Shown: piece after piece, positions 1 to 11,381 of the stretch
Layout of the letters: every line of letters begins with the position of its first letter
Position numbering within the stretch: position 1 is the stretch's first letter
NCBI GenBank assembly: GCA_022457065.1
Contig: JAJGBQ010000001.1
Location: 5,580,001 to 5,644,000 of the forward strand
Length of the DNA stretch: 64,000 nucleotides
Source: Curvularia sp. ZM96
Taxonomy: Eukaryota > Ascomycota > Dothideomycetes > Pleosporales > Pleosporaceae
Direction of reading: 5' to 3'
Position numbers and translations under genes: made by a program
The notes under the pieces: generated by a model
The model's input: the letters and a program-made list of their open reading frames with translations, nothing else
What the model was told of the DNA's origin: nothing
Databases searched by the model: none

Positions 1-3000
1 CAGTTGCAGCAAAGAGTAGGTGTTGTTGTTAGAGCTAAAAAGTAACAGTCCATGCATCCAATACTGCACGATACTCACTGATGCGGTTCATTCCCAGAGC
101 TGTTACCGACTCAGTTGAAGAGGAAACCTTGAGAGCAGTATACCGATAGAGGACTCGAGACCGGTTTTCCTTCATGATTGACCATCCCAAGTTGAACTTG
201 GGACGAACTTGGCAGTGACTCTAGAAGTTGTAGCAGACACACAATGATGCTAAATGATTCCGACCTCGCTGCTTCTTAGCCGGTGCATGCAGTCTTCCAG
301 GTGAGCTGAATGTACATCAAGGTCGACGAGACAGCATTTCTGCAACACTCAGCCCTTGGAGGATGATGAAGAGCTCGGACAAGACCATTCGGCAATGTGA
401 TGTATCATCTCCGGAGATACCTTGAACACCTTGCGGCTTACTATGGAATTGAATAGGACGTTCAATATGTTTTGCCTTTGCAGATGCGGGAATGCACCGA
501 CTGGTCCCTGCGAGGTTTTGCGGTTTCAACGCCGGTTCGCACATGGTTGAAGGCGAGCGCGAGACATCCGCCATTAAGGACTTTAGTAATGGATATATCG
601 CTCGTGGGAATACCGCTCACGAATTTTTTGGATACACCATAGCGGATCGAAACGCTCCATATTCCCTCAGGCATAACCCAAGGACCATGACTAGGATGAT
701 CACGATAACCTTGCTTGAAGGATACATATTAAACCGAAGGGTGATGTGCGCGCTCCAGCCGGTGATCACCGTAGGTATGCAACGACATCATGCTTTAAGG
801 TTTGTGATGCGACCCAGCCTTATTCAGATCAGGCTATTGCTCTTATCGAAGTCGATGATAGCCATCATCGACTGGCTTCGGTGAAGCAAGAGAGCGACTG
901 AGACACAAGCAACTGGTGCCGAGGACACGATCGTATCCATATCTCCTCGCCAAAAGCCAAAGAAGGATCTGACATATCGTCTAGCGAGGCGCCCAAATGT
1001 TCAGCGGAGCCAGTGCCGCTACCAGCTTATCATTGCGCCCGCGTCATGTTTATGAAGTATGACATTCCATTTCAAATTTCCAAGCTCTTACCCAAGCCCT
1101 TTACGCTTGTTGAACCAGCTGTGCCATCTTCCACCACGGTGTGTATGTTACATCGTCGAACCTTTGTGGAAGGCGCATCGGAAACTTGATGCTCATGGCA
1201 CCGTCCGGCTAATATTCTCAAATAAGGGGCCAACCATGCCGTCGCCAATGACAAGAGGCAAATTGTCCATTATGAACCTGCAGACCAGCTTGTGTTCGGC
1301 CATATTCGTGGGAGTGGTTCACAGCATGTCGCCGCTTACCATCACTCCTTCGTTCTTGGTGAAATGTTTGCCTCTTGTACCTCGCAGATCTGGAACCTTT
1401 CGGTATTGGACGGTGCTAAGGCCATTCGCCGATACGGTACTACGCCGCTACCGTCAAGTTCTCCAAAAGTCGGAGCGCGACATCTTAATTCGAAAGGATG
1501 ATCGGTTGTTGAGGGCCTCATTGCTGAAGCTCGACACATCTGGACGCTGCCATGTTATCTGTAGCTTTCTCAGCAACTGGGGGATGTTGCTATGCAAAAA
1601 GGAAGCGAAAGCGATGTGGCACACGCACTGAAGCAACTCAATCGCGAGAATACTCATGAATGAGGACATTTAGTGCCAGCGGAGATACGACAGTACCTGC
1701 TGCTTTTTAAGCATCCCATCCCACGTCGATGCTTGAAGCTTTTGACAGTGTGTTATACGGCATGCCCATTAGATGCCTCTGCGCCGGGTTGGGAGTCGCT
1801 CCGTCCGTATCGACTGTGGGTGTACAAGCGAATGCCGAATCGATCAGAGCTATTCAAGAGCAATTCCCAGTTGTTGTGGGCTTCTGTCTACATTCCTAGG
1901 GTGAGTAGCTCAGGGTTAGCAGTACTGTAGTGATGCAGAATGCCCTACATGCCAGAAGGAGATGCCGCCTTCCGCAAAGCTATGACTTCCGCACCGCGAA
2001 GTTGCGAACCCGCGTCGCGCTTTTGTGGATATCTATGATGCCCAAGAGGAGCATTAGATATACCGGCGATGGCAGACAATACCTATGCCTGCGATGTACG
2101 ATGAAGACGAGTCTCCTGTGGTGTATGTGTGTGCCCTCTCAGAGGGGATTCTTCGCTGGGACTGTTCAGCAACAGGGGTCTTGGCACAGTCACAGACAGG
2201 ATGTGACTAGCTGTCTGAACGTGAACAGCCGCCTACGAGACCACAGAGAGGCTGAAGCACTGCGCTAGATGCTGAGTATGCTGTTCCCCGTGTTTACTTT
2301 ACCCGGAACTTGGTGGTGAGGCATTGGAAAGAGGAGGCGTGGGTTGGAGGCGAGGAAAGTCCCAGCCCGATGCACAGCGGAAAGCTCAGAATGCCACCCA
2401 CCAAGGCGGCAAGACACAGCCTCAGTCATCGGAAACAAGCACAAGACTGGCAGAAGCTTCAGAGCTGCAAAGAAAAGCGCAGTGCTTGGAATTGGGTTAT
2501 GCTGTCATTGGGGTGGTGGTGTTCGGGTGGCGCCGGCGAGGGGCTCTGACGAAGCACACATCCTGGCGTCTTGTTCCCCGCCAAAAGTATCCTGGGAACT
2601 TTTGGCGAACGCGTCTACCGTGTGCTAAGAATGCACATGCATACACGCTGACAACGCGAATCTCACAACGAGATTTCCGGGGTGTAGGAAAAGAGAAATT
2701 TGCCTACGTGAACAAGGCTTGCAGAAAATACACGGACTACAAGATGGCCAAGTGTCAGAGAATCACGACAATGTTTTACGGTGTCAATCGGCACGTTACA
2801 CAGCAACAGGGCGAAGCTTGATGATCATTATTCATTTCCATGGTCTACATATTGGCCAGGATCTGGCTTTAGGGAGCCATGAGTTTCTCAATCATGCCGA
2901 TGGGGAATATTTCGCAGTCATGCTATCCGATTGTCCATCCAACGCCGAGGCTTGCAGGGGCAGTTAAAGTGGCCGGTGCTAATTCAAGGGATGGGCAATG

Positions 3001-3180
3001 TCATGGAGCCAACTCATCAGAACACGAGGCCTCGAAAGACTGATTTATCATCGTTGTGTGGCATAGTGGAAGATTGTGCTGTTGGAATCTCAGACAGCAT
3101 GTTGGGGAACGAGGACAGCCTCCCTGCCCGTGCCAGCATCAAAGTATCACCTACGTAAGCGATATCAAAGACATCAAAGC
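1..3180. other. Gene-poor left end, possible decayed coding sequence
   Basis: No intact gene could be supported here. Open frames are short (up to 190 codons), overlap on both strands and resemble no family I know. Some stretches look like broken coding sequence: a protein-like run at about 1262-1500, another at 1712-1900 in a different frame, and a third at 2014-2210 interrupted by a stop near 2055. This could be a decayed gene or mobile element, but the runs could also be chance. Intactness is low and no terminal repeats were seen. Confidence 0.4.
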
Positions 3181-3790
3181 TCACGGTTTGGCATACTGTT
3201 TTGTCCACTCTTGAGCCGTCTGGATAGCCTGTTCCTTGTTCTCCTTCCACGCCTGGGCGACATCGTTGGCAAGGGGGTCGTCCGGGTTAGGCGCACCCAA
3301 CAGAGCCTGAATCGAGAGTAGGATCGTGCGAATCTGGAGAGCGGGCGACCAGTTGCCTAGAAACGTCAGCTTGCTGTTAGAGTTACGAGATGTGGCTCCA
3401 GACGTACTCTTGAGGACATCGAGACAGATACGACCAAGGCGATCAATATTAGGGTGGTAGATCTTGGTGAGAAAGCGGACCTTAGGCGGCGTCATGGGGT
3501 AGTCATCCGGGAGGAACAACTCGAGCTTGAAGACACCACCTGTGAGGGACTTGTTAGTCGGAAAACCTGAAGGCTACTGCGCGCCAACATACCTTCATAG
3601 GGTGACTGGCTGGGACCGTCAATGGTAACATCGAAGTACCTCAGGTTATCGTCGTGCGGGGTCGCGCTGATTCCTTGGACTCTGCACAGGGGGGCCAGGT
3701 TAGCAAAGCTGCACCTCATCCAGTTGGAGATACTCACGGCTCGTTGACCAGGCGCTCGGTCTCCTTGATGATTCGCTTGGGCAGCGCCAT
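3181..3790 (-). CDS. UBC13: Ubiquitin-conjugating enzyme E2 Ubc13
   Basis: This is the E2 that, with the inactive partner Mms2/Uev1, builds lysine-63-linked ubiquitin chains, for example on PCNA in error-free DNA damage bypass. Four exons on the minus strand: 3738-3790, 3593-3681, 3408-3539 and 3181-3356, giving 149 residues, the usual length. The UBC fold is complete: the N-terminal helix begins MALPKRIIKETERL, the HPN motif lies at residues 76-78, and the active-site cysteine is Cys86 in RLGRICLDVLK. The three introns are about 51-56 nt with GT-AG ends. The third interrupts the DVLK/NWSPALQ junction, and joining across it gives DVLKSNWSPALQ, close to other fungal Ubc13 proteins. The gene is head to head with the WDR59-like gene. 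Confidence 0.96.
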
Positions 3791-4101
3791 AGCTGATGGT
3801 GGGGCAGAGGTCGCCGCTGGTGGAAAACAAAGAGATGAGAAGAAAGAGGTGGCTCACGACGAAGAGGTAGTGATTGTTGTGTCGGCGTCGAGTAGGAGAG
3901 TTTTCTTTTTCTCTGGGTGCAAAGGAGCAAGCCTGCGTGGTCTGTCTTGGGGAAAGCCGCAGGGCTAGGCGTGTATGTTTGATGTTGCGTAATCCGTTGG
4001 CAGCGGCGCTAGGGAGGGAACCAGGGCAGGGCTGCCACTGCCTGCGCCATCGCCATCGCCATCACGACCACACGCGTGTGCTGGAAACGGCCAGCAACAA
4101 G
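3791..4101. promoter_or_regulatory. Shared 311-bp region between UBC13 and the WDR59-like gene
   Basis: This short segment separates the start codons of two divergent genes, so both promoters and 5' leaders must fit here or overlap the neighbouring exons. An open frame continuous with the WDR59-like gene runs back to 3874, but the ATG at 4102 was preferred because the protein resembles its family from there on. A CATCGC-rich run lies at about 4047-4062. No specific factor site could be named. Confidence 0.45.
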
Positions 4102-7100
4102 ATGACGGCCACGACAGGCGGGCCGCTGTCAGCGTTCCAGTCGCCGACGTTTGATCGCGATGTCGAGGTCAAAGTAGATGACGAGATCGGGGCCGCCAGC
4201 ATAAGTCCAGCAGGTCGCGATATCGTCCTTGCGAGCAAGAGCGGCCTTCGCATCATTGACTTGGACAACCTTTTCTCTTTACCTCGCTTCATTCCAAACC
4301 AGTCATCGTGGGACGTCGCAGACGTGCAGTGGTCACCCTTCGCAGCACGCGCAGAATGGATCGCTACCACTCGCAACCAGCTCGCACTCGTGTACAATCT
4401 CTCGATGCCGTATAACAGCAAGAAGGCGCCCATTGAGTACACGCTGCGCGCCCATGAACGCGCCATTACAGACATCAATTTCTCTGCTCATCACCCAGAT
4501 CTACTCGCGACATGTGGTGTGGACAGTTTCGTCTTCGTACATGACCTCCGCAGCAGGCAAGTACCGCTGAAGCTTGCTGACTACACGGCGGGAGCAACAC
4601 AAGTCAAGTGGAATCGCCAGAATGACAAGATCATTGCGAGCGCTCACGACAAGTACCTCCACATCTGGGACACTCGCCATGGAGCGACTCCCCTCTCGAC
4701 CATCGCCGGCCATAGCACCAAGATCTACGGCATTGACTGGAACCGCAATGACCCGAGCAAAATCATGACTTGCTCTCTCGACGCGACCATAAAGCTTTGG
4801 AATAACGTAGGCAGCGCTGATGTCATGACTATCCCCCGACGCGTGATCCGCACTCACTATCCAGTATGGCGAGCGCGACATACTCCATTTCCTCACGGTA
4901 TCCTTGCCATGCCCCAGCGAGGCAACTCGAACCTTTGGCTGTACAAGCATGTCAACGATAGCGATCCCTCTACCTTTAACAACGAACCAGTTCATGCCTT
5001 CCAAAAGCACGATCCAGATGCTCAAGTTCGCGAGTTCTTATGGCGTTCACGTGGCTCTACTGACTACGGCATCGACAACCGCGACTTCCAACTGATTTCT
5101 TGGGGCACTGACAGGCGTCTACAACTCCATCATCTCGATCCAAAGCTTCTCGAAAAGGCCGTCGGCTACCGAAAAGGAGACCGCCTTGTCGAAGAGCCCA
5201 GTGCAACGCGTAGAGGAGCTACCTATGTGTCGTACCGCGATGGTCCTATTCCCACAACTACTGCGGGTGATCGAGATCAATTTGGGCCACCACGCCAACA
5301 GCGGAAAGGGAACTTGTCGACTCTGTTGCAGAACTACTCTCTCAAAGAAGAGGCGTATACTGCTCACTTTCGTGAACAGACACACGCTAGAATACAACAA
5401 GAGGCAGTGCCACGAGAGACTATGACTGCTCAGCCTATTCGCCGAAACGACCCGCGTGTTGTTAATCACATCACGTGGATCAAAGGTGTCAAGTTTGGTG
5501 GTGACCGCCACAACAACGTCAATGATTTCCAAGCTCGACCAAACCAGCACGATCGTAGCATGAAATACCCGTACCAAGAACAGAATGATCTCGGGGCTGA
5601 GATATCATACGTTGGCAACAAATACAAGAAGCTGGCTTTTGAAGAGATTGATGTGCCGGGTCGCTACATCAAGGTTTCTTTCAACGGGCCCTGGGGTGAC
5701 TACGATCCTGCGACCGATGGCGCGAAACTCGTGTTTCTCCGATTCACTATCCGATTTCCGTCTGCGTACCCCAAGGCTATTGAAAATGGACAGCCAGATT
5801 CTGTTCGCCACAGGATACCGACTCCGTTAGACATCGAATTTGAGAGGACAACGGCATCCATCAGCAGAGAACATCAGGAAGAACTAGTTCACAACATGCA
5901 CCGCATTGCTGCTACCTGTGCTGAACAAGAACGCGAAGCATTGGAAGCAGTGCTTTCGTATGCTTTAGGTGAGCGTGCCCTCGATGACAGCTTGGACCTT
6001 GGTGAGGACGATGAGCCACTTGCAGATCTTGGACCACTACCAGGAGAAAGTTCCAGTGAGGACGAGGACCATGATGGCGAGTTCACTGATGAAGTCATGC
6101 AATCTTCTCATATGAATGCCAACGTCCCTCTGCCCATTCAATGCACTGCGCGTTTCTCGGCGGACGGATCCCTTGTAGTTGCAAGGATACCTCCAGTGAA
6201 GTCAACGCCTGGCTCAGAGGTATTCAGGTTCCAGATTGCGAGAAGTCTTCGCCAAAGCGGCCTGAGGAACGACATCTTCGACTCTTTTGGACGCTTTACC
6301 TCTCATCGTGCCGAGGAATCCGATGGAGGTTCATCTCCATCCTCTTCTGTGGGTTCTTGGGAAACGTCTTCTGCTCCATCATCTTCATCTGGCTCTGGCC
6401 ATGGTGGAAATGCACATATTGGCAACTTTCAGCCACCCTTAGCCTGGCAGAAGTCTATCTCTCGGTTTCAATCGCGAAACTCGCTTCCTAGTTCGGGCGG
6501 TGTAGCGAAACAGCCGTCCAAGACTAAATCCACAGTGTCTATACTCTTCTCAGCTACGGATGATTTGGTTCCCAGCAAGCGTGTACTTGCAGAGGAATAC
6601 CAGATATTTGGCTCTGGACCTATTATTTGCGAGCACAACTCTGAAGTAGCAAGAAAACACGGATTTGACGATCTTGCTGATATCTGGATGCTATGTAAAC
6701 TGATATTGAGCAACGAGGTACCTGTGGAAGTACTTCCCCAACAGTACCGGAGGGATCAGGTCCTTGTGCTTGCCCGAAGAGCTCTTATCAGGATGAAACG
6801 GAAGGATAGCGGGCTTGACCTTGCATCTGAGGAAACAGACAACGTGACCAATACTAAGCTCAATGCTCGGGTCAAGTGGGGTCATCATTCCGTCGTTACC
6901 TGGCTGATACCTTCGCTTTTTGAACATTTCGAGCGCCTGGCGGATGTTCAGATGCTTGCTATGCTGTCTTGCGTGTTTGCGGAGCCTGCCGCTCGTGAAG
7001 ATGTGGCCTCAGCCATGGCCAAAATGCGGCAATCCCAGCTCCCAATGTCCATGGAAGCACCCGCATTCTCGCTGGATTACTTCTCCTCGCAAGAAGCAGC

Positions 7101-8940
7101 ATGGAGCTTGTACAAACCTACGATCTCCATACCACCTACGCCTTCGTATTCGCGCTTTACCATCCCTGCCAACGACTCCGGGTCACAAAGGTCTGTTAAG
7201 AACAGCGAGGTATACGGAAGTCATGGCAGTTCGAATGAGCCTTGGAACAGCGATGCATTCCACTCCGACCCAGTTACGCCCTACTCTACTGGCAACACAC
7301 CACCACTCTTATCTCAAATACCTCCGATAAGAAACGCTCAAACAGCCAACCACACCCCCTATGGAACTTCACCAGAGAGTAGCCATACAGCTCATAAGAA
7401 GAGCTCTACGGCAAACTTTGCGAGCGCTGTAGCAGCATTATCAAGGCCTTTCTCAAATGCCATGTCTTCTTCACCTCCAGTCCGATCACGGATCGAGGAC
7501 TTGTCTACATCTGCGCCCACTGGTGGGGTGACTTGGGGAACAACGACATTCTATGGAAGCGACTCCCACAATCACAAGAACATAGCTGCTCCACGCCCAA
7601 AGCATGGCAAGCGAGCAAGCTTTGGACAGTCCGAGCATGTTGACATCAACTACATTTGCGAATCTGATTCCGACTACGAGAAGTTAGATGACGATGGCCC
7701 CTCCACCATGGCAGGTGCTGGCACGCCTGTAGATGACGACGGCAGCAGAGCTATCAAGATTACACTCAAGAACCAAGACCAGTTCGATGACGAGGCGTGT
7801 TTTAGTCGCCCATTGCTAGATCCAAGCAGAGACTGGCTGCATCGTATTTGGAGAGAACAGTACGCTGAAATGCTCAACCGCTGGGGACTAGTCAGCGCTC
7901 GCGCCGAAGTACTCAAGTTTAATGGGCTCGTGTCATATTTTGCGGCTGAGGAGACCCATGGAAGCTCGAAATATGATTCGGTCCCTCTAGCACTGAAGCG
8001 GTCCGACGATGAAAACGACGAAAAAACGACTCGGCATATGTCAAGAGCCTCATCGACGCTAGTACCCCCAACGCCTACTACGACTCAGATGAAGCGCTCG
8101 TCTGCTGCATCTCCAAAACACTTCTCTTTCAATCCAGAAGCTACAGAGTTCCAACCTAGTACCATGACGAACATTCTCTCAGAAGAACAAATAGCAGATC
8201 TACCCATGGATGCATTCATTCCTCCTGAACAGTATTTACGTCTCTCAATACCGGTTCGTACACCCACTCTGGAGCTTGACGAGAGTCTCGCCGGACTCAG
8301 TACATCTCCTGGCCAGTCCAAATTGCAGCCACCTCCGAGCAGGTCGAGTCGACCCAGCCTCTCACGAGGTACATCCAACGTCTCTGGCGCATCGTCCTGG
8401 CGCGACAACCGCCCACGCACGACAACCAGCACAGTGCCTTCCAAGCCGGCGGATCCGGAGCCAGTGTACAGTTGCAGCATCTGTTGGATCCGCGTTTCTG
8501 GCCTCTTTAACCTCTGCCCTACCTGTGGCCATGTTGCACATAAGGACTGCATGGGCGACGAAATTGGCGTGGACGAAGGCGAATGCACAGTGGGCTGTGG
8601 CTGCGGCTGCGGCCTCGAAGACGATGACGAGCGCAGCAGAATGGAAGCTTACATTGAGGGTGTCCGCGCCGCGCACGCAGAGGGAAGCACATGGGAAGAA
8701 GGCAGTGAGTGGCTACCCAGTGGCATCACGACGCCCGCCATGTATCCAGAGAGTGCCTATGGAGATTTCATGACTGGCGCCGCTAGTAAGATGATGGGCA
8801 GTGGCGGTAGAAGTGAAGAGAAAAGAAAGGAGAAGAGTGCTGCTGGGGGCGGCCGTAGAGATGTGGTGAGTCCTACGCCTACCAAGGCGAAAAAGAAGTC
8901 CAAGAAGAAAGTCAGGGCTTCTGGATTGAGTTACTATTGA
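4102..8940 (+). CDS. WDR59/Mtc5-like GATOR2 (SEACAT) subunit
   Basis: This single-exon gene encodes about 1612 residues. An N-terminal WD40 propeller spans roughly residues 40-400 (motifs such as HERAITDINFSAHHPDLLAT and GHSTKIYGIDWN). An RWD domain lies near residues 520-630 (around FNGPWGDYDP and FRFTIRFPSAYP). Long serine-rich linkers follow, then a C-terminal RING/zinc-ribbon near 1455-1506 with CSIC, CPTCGH, CMGDE and a CGCGCG run. The order WD40, RWD, RING is that of WDR59 (yeast Mtc5/Sea3), a subunit of the vacuolar GATOR2/SEACAT complex, which counters GATOR1 to promote TORC1 signalling. Sea2/WDR24 and Sea4/Mios also have WD40 and RING parts but lack RWD, which favours WDR59. The lysine-rich tail (KAKKKSKKKVR) is unusual. 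In-frame sequence continues upstream to 3874, so a longer start is possible. Confidence 0.88.
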   Translation: MTATTGGPLSAFQSPTFDRDVEVKVDDEIGAASISPAGRDIVLASKSGLRIIDLDNLFSLPRFIPNQSSWDVADVQWSPFAARAEWIATTRNQLALVYNLSMPYNSKKAPIEYTLRAHERAITDINFSAHHPDLLATCGVDSFVFVHDLRSRQVPLKLADYTAGATQVKWNRQNDKIIASAHDKYLHIWDTRHGATPLSTIAGHSTKIYGIDWNRNDPSKIMTCSLDATIKLWNNVGSADVMTIPRRVIRTHYPVWRARHTPFPHGILAMPQRGNSNLWLYKHVNDSDPSTFNNEPVHAFQKHDPDAQVREFLWRSRGSTDYGIDNRDFQLISWGTDRRLQLHHLDPKLLEKAVGYRKGDRLVEEPSATRRGATYVSYRDGPIPTTTAGDRDQFGPPRQQRKGNLSTLLQNYSLKEEAYTAHFREQTHARIQQEAVPRETMTAQPIRRNDPRVVNHITWIKGVKFGGDRHNNVNDFQARPNQHDRSMKYPYQEQNDLGAEISYVGNKYKKLAFEEIDVPGRYIKVSFNGPWGDYDPATDGAKLVFLRFTIRFPSAYPKAIENGQPDSVRHRIPTPLDIEFERTTASISREHQEELVHNMHRIAATCAEQEREALEAVLSYALGERALDDSLDLGEDDEPLADLGPLPGESSSEDEDHDGEFTDEVMQSSHMNANVPLPIQCTARFSADGSLVVARIPPVKSTPGSEVFRFQIARSLRQSGLRNDIFDSFGRFTSHRAEESDGGSSPSSSVGSWETSSAPSSSSGSGHGGNAHIGNFQPPLAWQKSISRFQSRNSLPSSGGVAKQPSKTKSTVSILFSATDDLVPSKRVLAEEYQIFGSGPIICEHNSEVARKHGFDDLADIWMLCKLILSNEVPVEVLPQQYRRDQVLVLARRALIRMKRKDSGLDLASEETDNVTNTKLNARVKWGHHSVVTWLIPSLFEHFERLADVQMLAMLSCVFAEPAAREDVASAMAKMRQSQLPMSMEAPAFSLDYFSSQEAAWSLYKPTISIPPTPSYSRFTIPANDSGSQRSVKNSEVYGSHGSSNEPWNSDAFHSDPVTPYSTGNTPPLLSQIPPIRNAQTANHTPYGTSPESSHTAHKKSSTANFASAVAALSRPFSNAMSSSPPVRSRIEDLSTSAPTGGVTWGTTTFYGSDSHNHKNIAAPRPKHGKRASFGQSEHVDINYICESDSDYEKLDDDGPSTMAGAGTPVDDDGSRAIKITLKNQDQFDDEACFSRPLLDPSRDWLHRIWREQYAEMLNRWGLVSARAEVLKFNGLVSYFAAEETHGSSKYDSVPLALKRSDDENDEKTTRHMSRASSTLVPPTPTTTQMKRSSAASPKHFSFNPEATEFQPSTMTNILSEEQIADLPMDAFIPPEQYLRLSIPVRTPTLELDESLAGLSTSPGQSKLQPPPSRSSRPSLSRGTSNVSGASSWRDNRPRTTTSTVPSKPADPEPVYSCSICWIRVSGLFNLCPTCGHVAHKDCMGDEIGVDEGECTVGCGCGCGLEDDDERSRMEAYIEGVRAAHAEGSTWEEGSEWLPSGITTPAMYPESAYGDFMTGAASKMMGSGGRSEEKRKEKSAAGGGRRDVVSPTPTKAKKKSKKKVRASGLSYY

Positions 8941-9680
8941 GGTTTGATGATGTCTTCTTTCTTTCCTTTTCCTGTCAAGGACGGTGGTAATGTATGATTA
9001 TGCAAAGATGATACCCCGGGTACGAAGTTTCTATGGGCTTTGTAATATAGCGTGTCTTGTCTTTTTCTGTTTTAACCTACCGCTTCTATGCCCTCTAGCC
9101 CCTATCTTCGGCATTCGTGTCAAGTCCTTCCTTCTTCTCTAGTTCTTGTTTGTTTTTGCCAACGGTTTTCCTTCCTTCTTTTCTCTTTGTACGATATGCT
9201 AACCGCGCTCAGCTACCCCTAATGTAATACAAGATATGTATATATACTTTTGTCCACGGAATGCACTAAGATCTCGTAACCTTCTTCCTAGCAGAAAAAG
9301 GCGATTGCACCTGCAGCAGTGGTTGCTTCTTTGCAAACAGGTAAATGTATACGGGGCAAGTATCATCAGTTCATGGCTGCTGAGACATAATGAATCGGAA
9401 GTGGGTCGATCTGGATGCAGAGAGGTTCGTGGTACCCACTCTGCTTTTGTTAGAAGCCAGCACGATCAGCCTCCTCTATATGCCTCAGCACTGGGATAGG
9501 GTCAATTACTCAAGGAATGGTAACACGGGATGGAAGATGGTGGTTGATGCATGCAAGCTTAGTTCTACAATTGCTCACTCGCCATCTCTGGCTGTATTTC
9601 AAGAAAATAAACCATTCCCATTTCCATTCCCGCTTTCTCTATACACCGTACCTCTCTCCGACCCAACCATATGCACATAT
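8941..9680. other. Intergenic, convergent 3' ends
   Basis: This lies between the stop codons of the WDR59-like gene and MPC2, which converge. It holds pyrimidine-rich runs near 9060-9190 and no supported gene. Both 3' untranslated regions and polyadenylation sites should be here. Confidence 0.5.
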
Positions 9681-10322
9681 TTACTTGAGCGCCTTCTCGG
9701 CAGTGTTCTTGAAATCTTGCATCTCACCCTTTGCCTTGCCCTCTGTGTTCTTCAGGCTCTGGTTGTACATGTAAATGCGGCTGACCTGGGTGGCACCGAC
9801 AATGAAGACGAGGAAGTTGACGGCAGCAAGGGCAATGTTCTTGGGGCGGATGACGAAGCACCAGCGGGTCCAGATGGCGCCAGTGCACATGAGGGCGAAG
9901 TTCTGGGTGAAGGAGAGAGACTCGGCGGGACGGGTGAAGTCGGAGGCACCGGCGAGGACCATACCCCATTTCATAACTGGGGCCCTGTTGAGAGACAAAA
10001 TGTTAGTACATGTTGGCGCTAATGTACAGTGTACGTCCTGCAGGTACAGGCTCTAGTTGGTAGAATTGCGCACGCGACGCTTCGGACATTGCGGGGAAAG
10101 TGTGAACCCGCAAGTATCTTAAAATATGTATTGCAGCATTCAAGAGTAGCGGACGGAAGCGTACCAGAAGTGCACAGTCTTGGGACCAATGGGGCTGTTC
10201 CAGAACTTTTGGAAGCCAGTGGGCTCGGCGCCTGCAGCCGTGTTGACTCGTCGACGGGCATTTGCGCGCTGGAAGAAAGGTCGGAAGGAGCTGAAGATGC
10301 GGGAGCCAGGGCGGAACGACAT
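9681..10322 (-). CDS. MPC2: Mitochondrial pyruvate carrier subunit (MPC2/MPC3 type)
   Basis: This inner-membrane protein pairs with MPC1 to import pyruvate into the mitochondrial matrix. Two exons, 10165-10322 and 9681-9984, are joined across a 180-nt GT-AG intron and give 153 residues. The N-terminus is arginine-rich and acid-poor (MSFRPGSRIFSSFRPFFQRA), like a mitochondrial presequence. The carrier signature follows: FWNSPIGPKTVHFW, then APVMKWGMVLAG, RPAESLSFTQNFAL and TGAIWTRWCFVIRPKN, then a last hydrophobic span (AAVNFLVFIVGATQ). The splice falls inside the codon for Trp of HFW, and the joined protein matches the family with no gap. The tail is basic and helical. Its neighbour in the opposite direction is a complex I subunit. 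MPC2 and MPC3 are close paralogues and the sequence alone does not separate them. Confidence 0.94.
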
Positions 10323-10656
10323 GCTTGCGGTGTTTTGTCGTTTTGCTCTCTATCGACCGAGGGAATTCAAGAGTCGCACGTGTCCGGAGAAGGCGAGACG
10401 ATCGGGTCCGGAGCAATTGGCAAAGGTGAGGTCGTCAGCGTCGCGATGTCGGGCCTGAGAGTTCTCAGATGGGACAAATCCGGGATTAACAATCGCCGGT
10501 TGGTTGCTCCGGTTGGCCAAGCCGTTTCGGGCTTGGCGCGCTTTGGACGGCAGCTCGACGAACACTGAATGTCGGCGCGGCGGGCGCTTTGGAGAGTGAC
10601 GACACATCCCCAATTGGCACCCTCACGCGAATACGACTAGTCCTCCGCCTCCGACC
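10323..10656. promoter_or_regulatory. Shared 334-bp promoter of MPC2 and NDUFA2, with CCAAT palindrome
   Basis: The start codons of two nuclear genes for mitochondrial proteins lie 334 bp apart, head to head. A CCAATTGG palindrome at 10610-10617 gives a CCAAT box on both strands about 40 bp before the NDUFA2 ATG. Inverted CCAAT-like TTGG motifs also occur near 10499-10517. CCAAT boxes are bound by the fungal HAP/CBC complex, a regulator of respiratory genes. The link to this promoter is inference. Confidence 0.4.
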
Positions 10657-11103
10657 ATGGCCTCGAAAGCATTCGCAAATGGGCTCAAGGAGCTGCGATT
10701 CCTGTTCTGCCAGACCAGCGAGCACAGTGCTGCGACAAGGTATGCGCCTTCACGATACAAGACGCTGGAGCGAGGAAGTTGCAAATGCGATTGAGCACGG
10801 CGGCGTGACTAGAAAAGAGCAAACGCTTACAATTGGATGCAGGAATTTCCTTACCCGCAGCTATCCCGCCATGAAGAAGGCCAACCCATCCATTCCCATC
10901 ATGATTCGAGAAGCCAGCGGCACCGAGCCCACCGTCTATGCGAGATTCGGTGCGTAGCACATGTGTGAATGAGAAGAGGACATGGAGCGCTAACGTAGTT
11001 GGTGGTTTTAGATTTTGGAAAGGAGAAGAAGCTACCACTCAAGGGCCTCGACGACAAGGCCATCGAACAACAAGTCTCGGATCTGGTGCAGAGGGGCTCA
11101 TGA
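10657..11103 (+). CDS. NADH:ubiquinone oxidoreductase 10.5 kDa subunit (NDUFA2/B8)
   Basis: An accessory subunit of mitochondrial complex I with a thioredoxin-like fold, placed in the matrix arm. Three exons (10657-10739, 10843-10949, 11012-11103) give 93 residues, the normal size for this family. Diagnostic stretches are GLKELRFLFCQTSEHSAATR at the start, FLTRSYPAMKKANPSIPIMI, then REASGTEPTVYARFDFGKEK. The protein ends in GLDDKAIEQQVSDLVQRGS. The introns are 103 and 62 nt with GT-AG ends, and both interrupt codons in phases that restore the family sequence. It corresponds to the Neurospora 10.5 kDa subunit. It is transcribed away from MPC2 through a short shared region. Confidence 0.95.
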
Positions 11104-11381
11104 GGAGAGGGGTGAAAATATGAATTAGAAGAAGTGAATCAGAGAAGTGGCCAGCTCACAATAGAAATGGGCTCGAGCAAGCGGCGACAGCCCTGAATAG
11201 AGTACACAAACGCAATGTCACTTTCACTCGTACTCTATTATATCTCTGCTTCCCCGTTTACCACAACTTTCCGCTTTTACACCGCATACCCTACGTATAT
11301 GAAGCTGGCTCTCCCCTTCCCAACTATATACCTTCCAGGCAAATACAATATCTACGTAACGAAAACCTAAAACCACTAACC

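Noticed and set aside
1059..1631. 190-codon plus-strand frame in the left flank
   Set aside because: No domain, no signal peptide, overlaps equally long frames on both strands; protein-like pieces switch frames, so an intact gene is not supported.
2324..2821. 165-codon plus-strand frame
   Set aside because: Composition is ordinary for chance frames here and no conserved motif was found.
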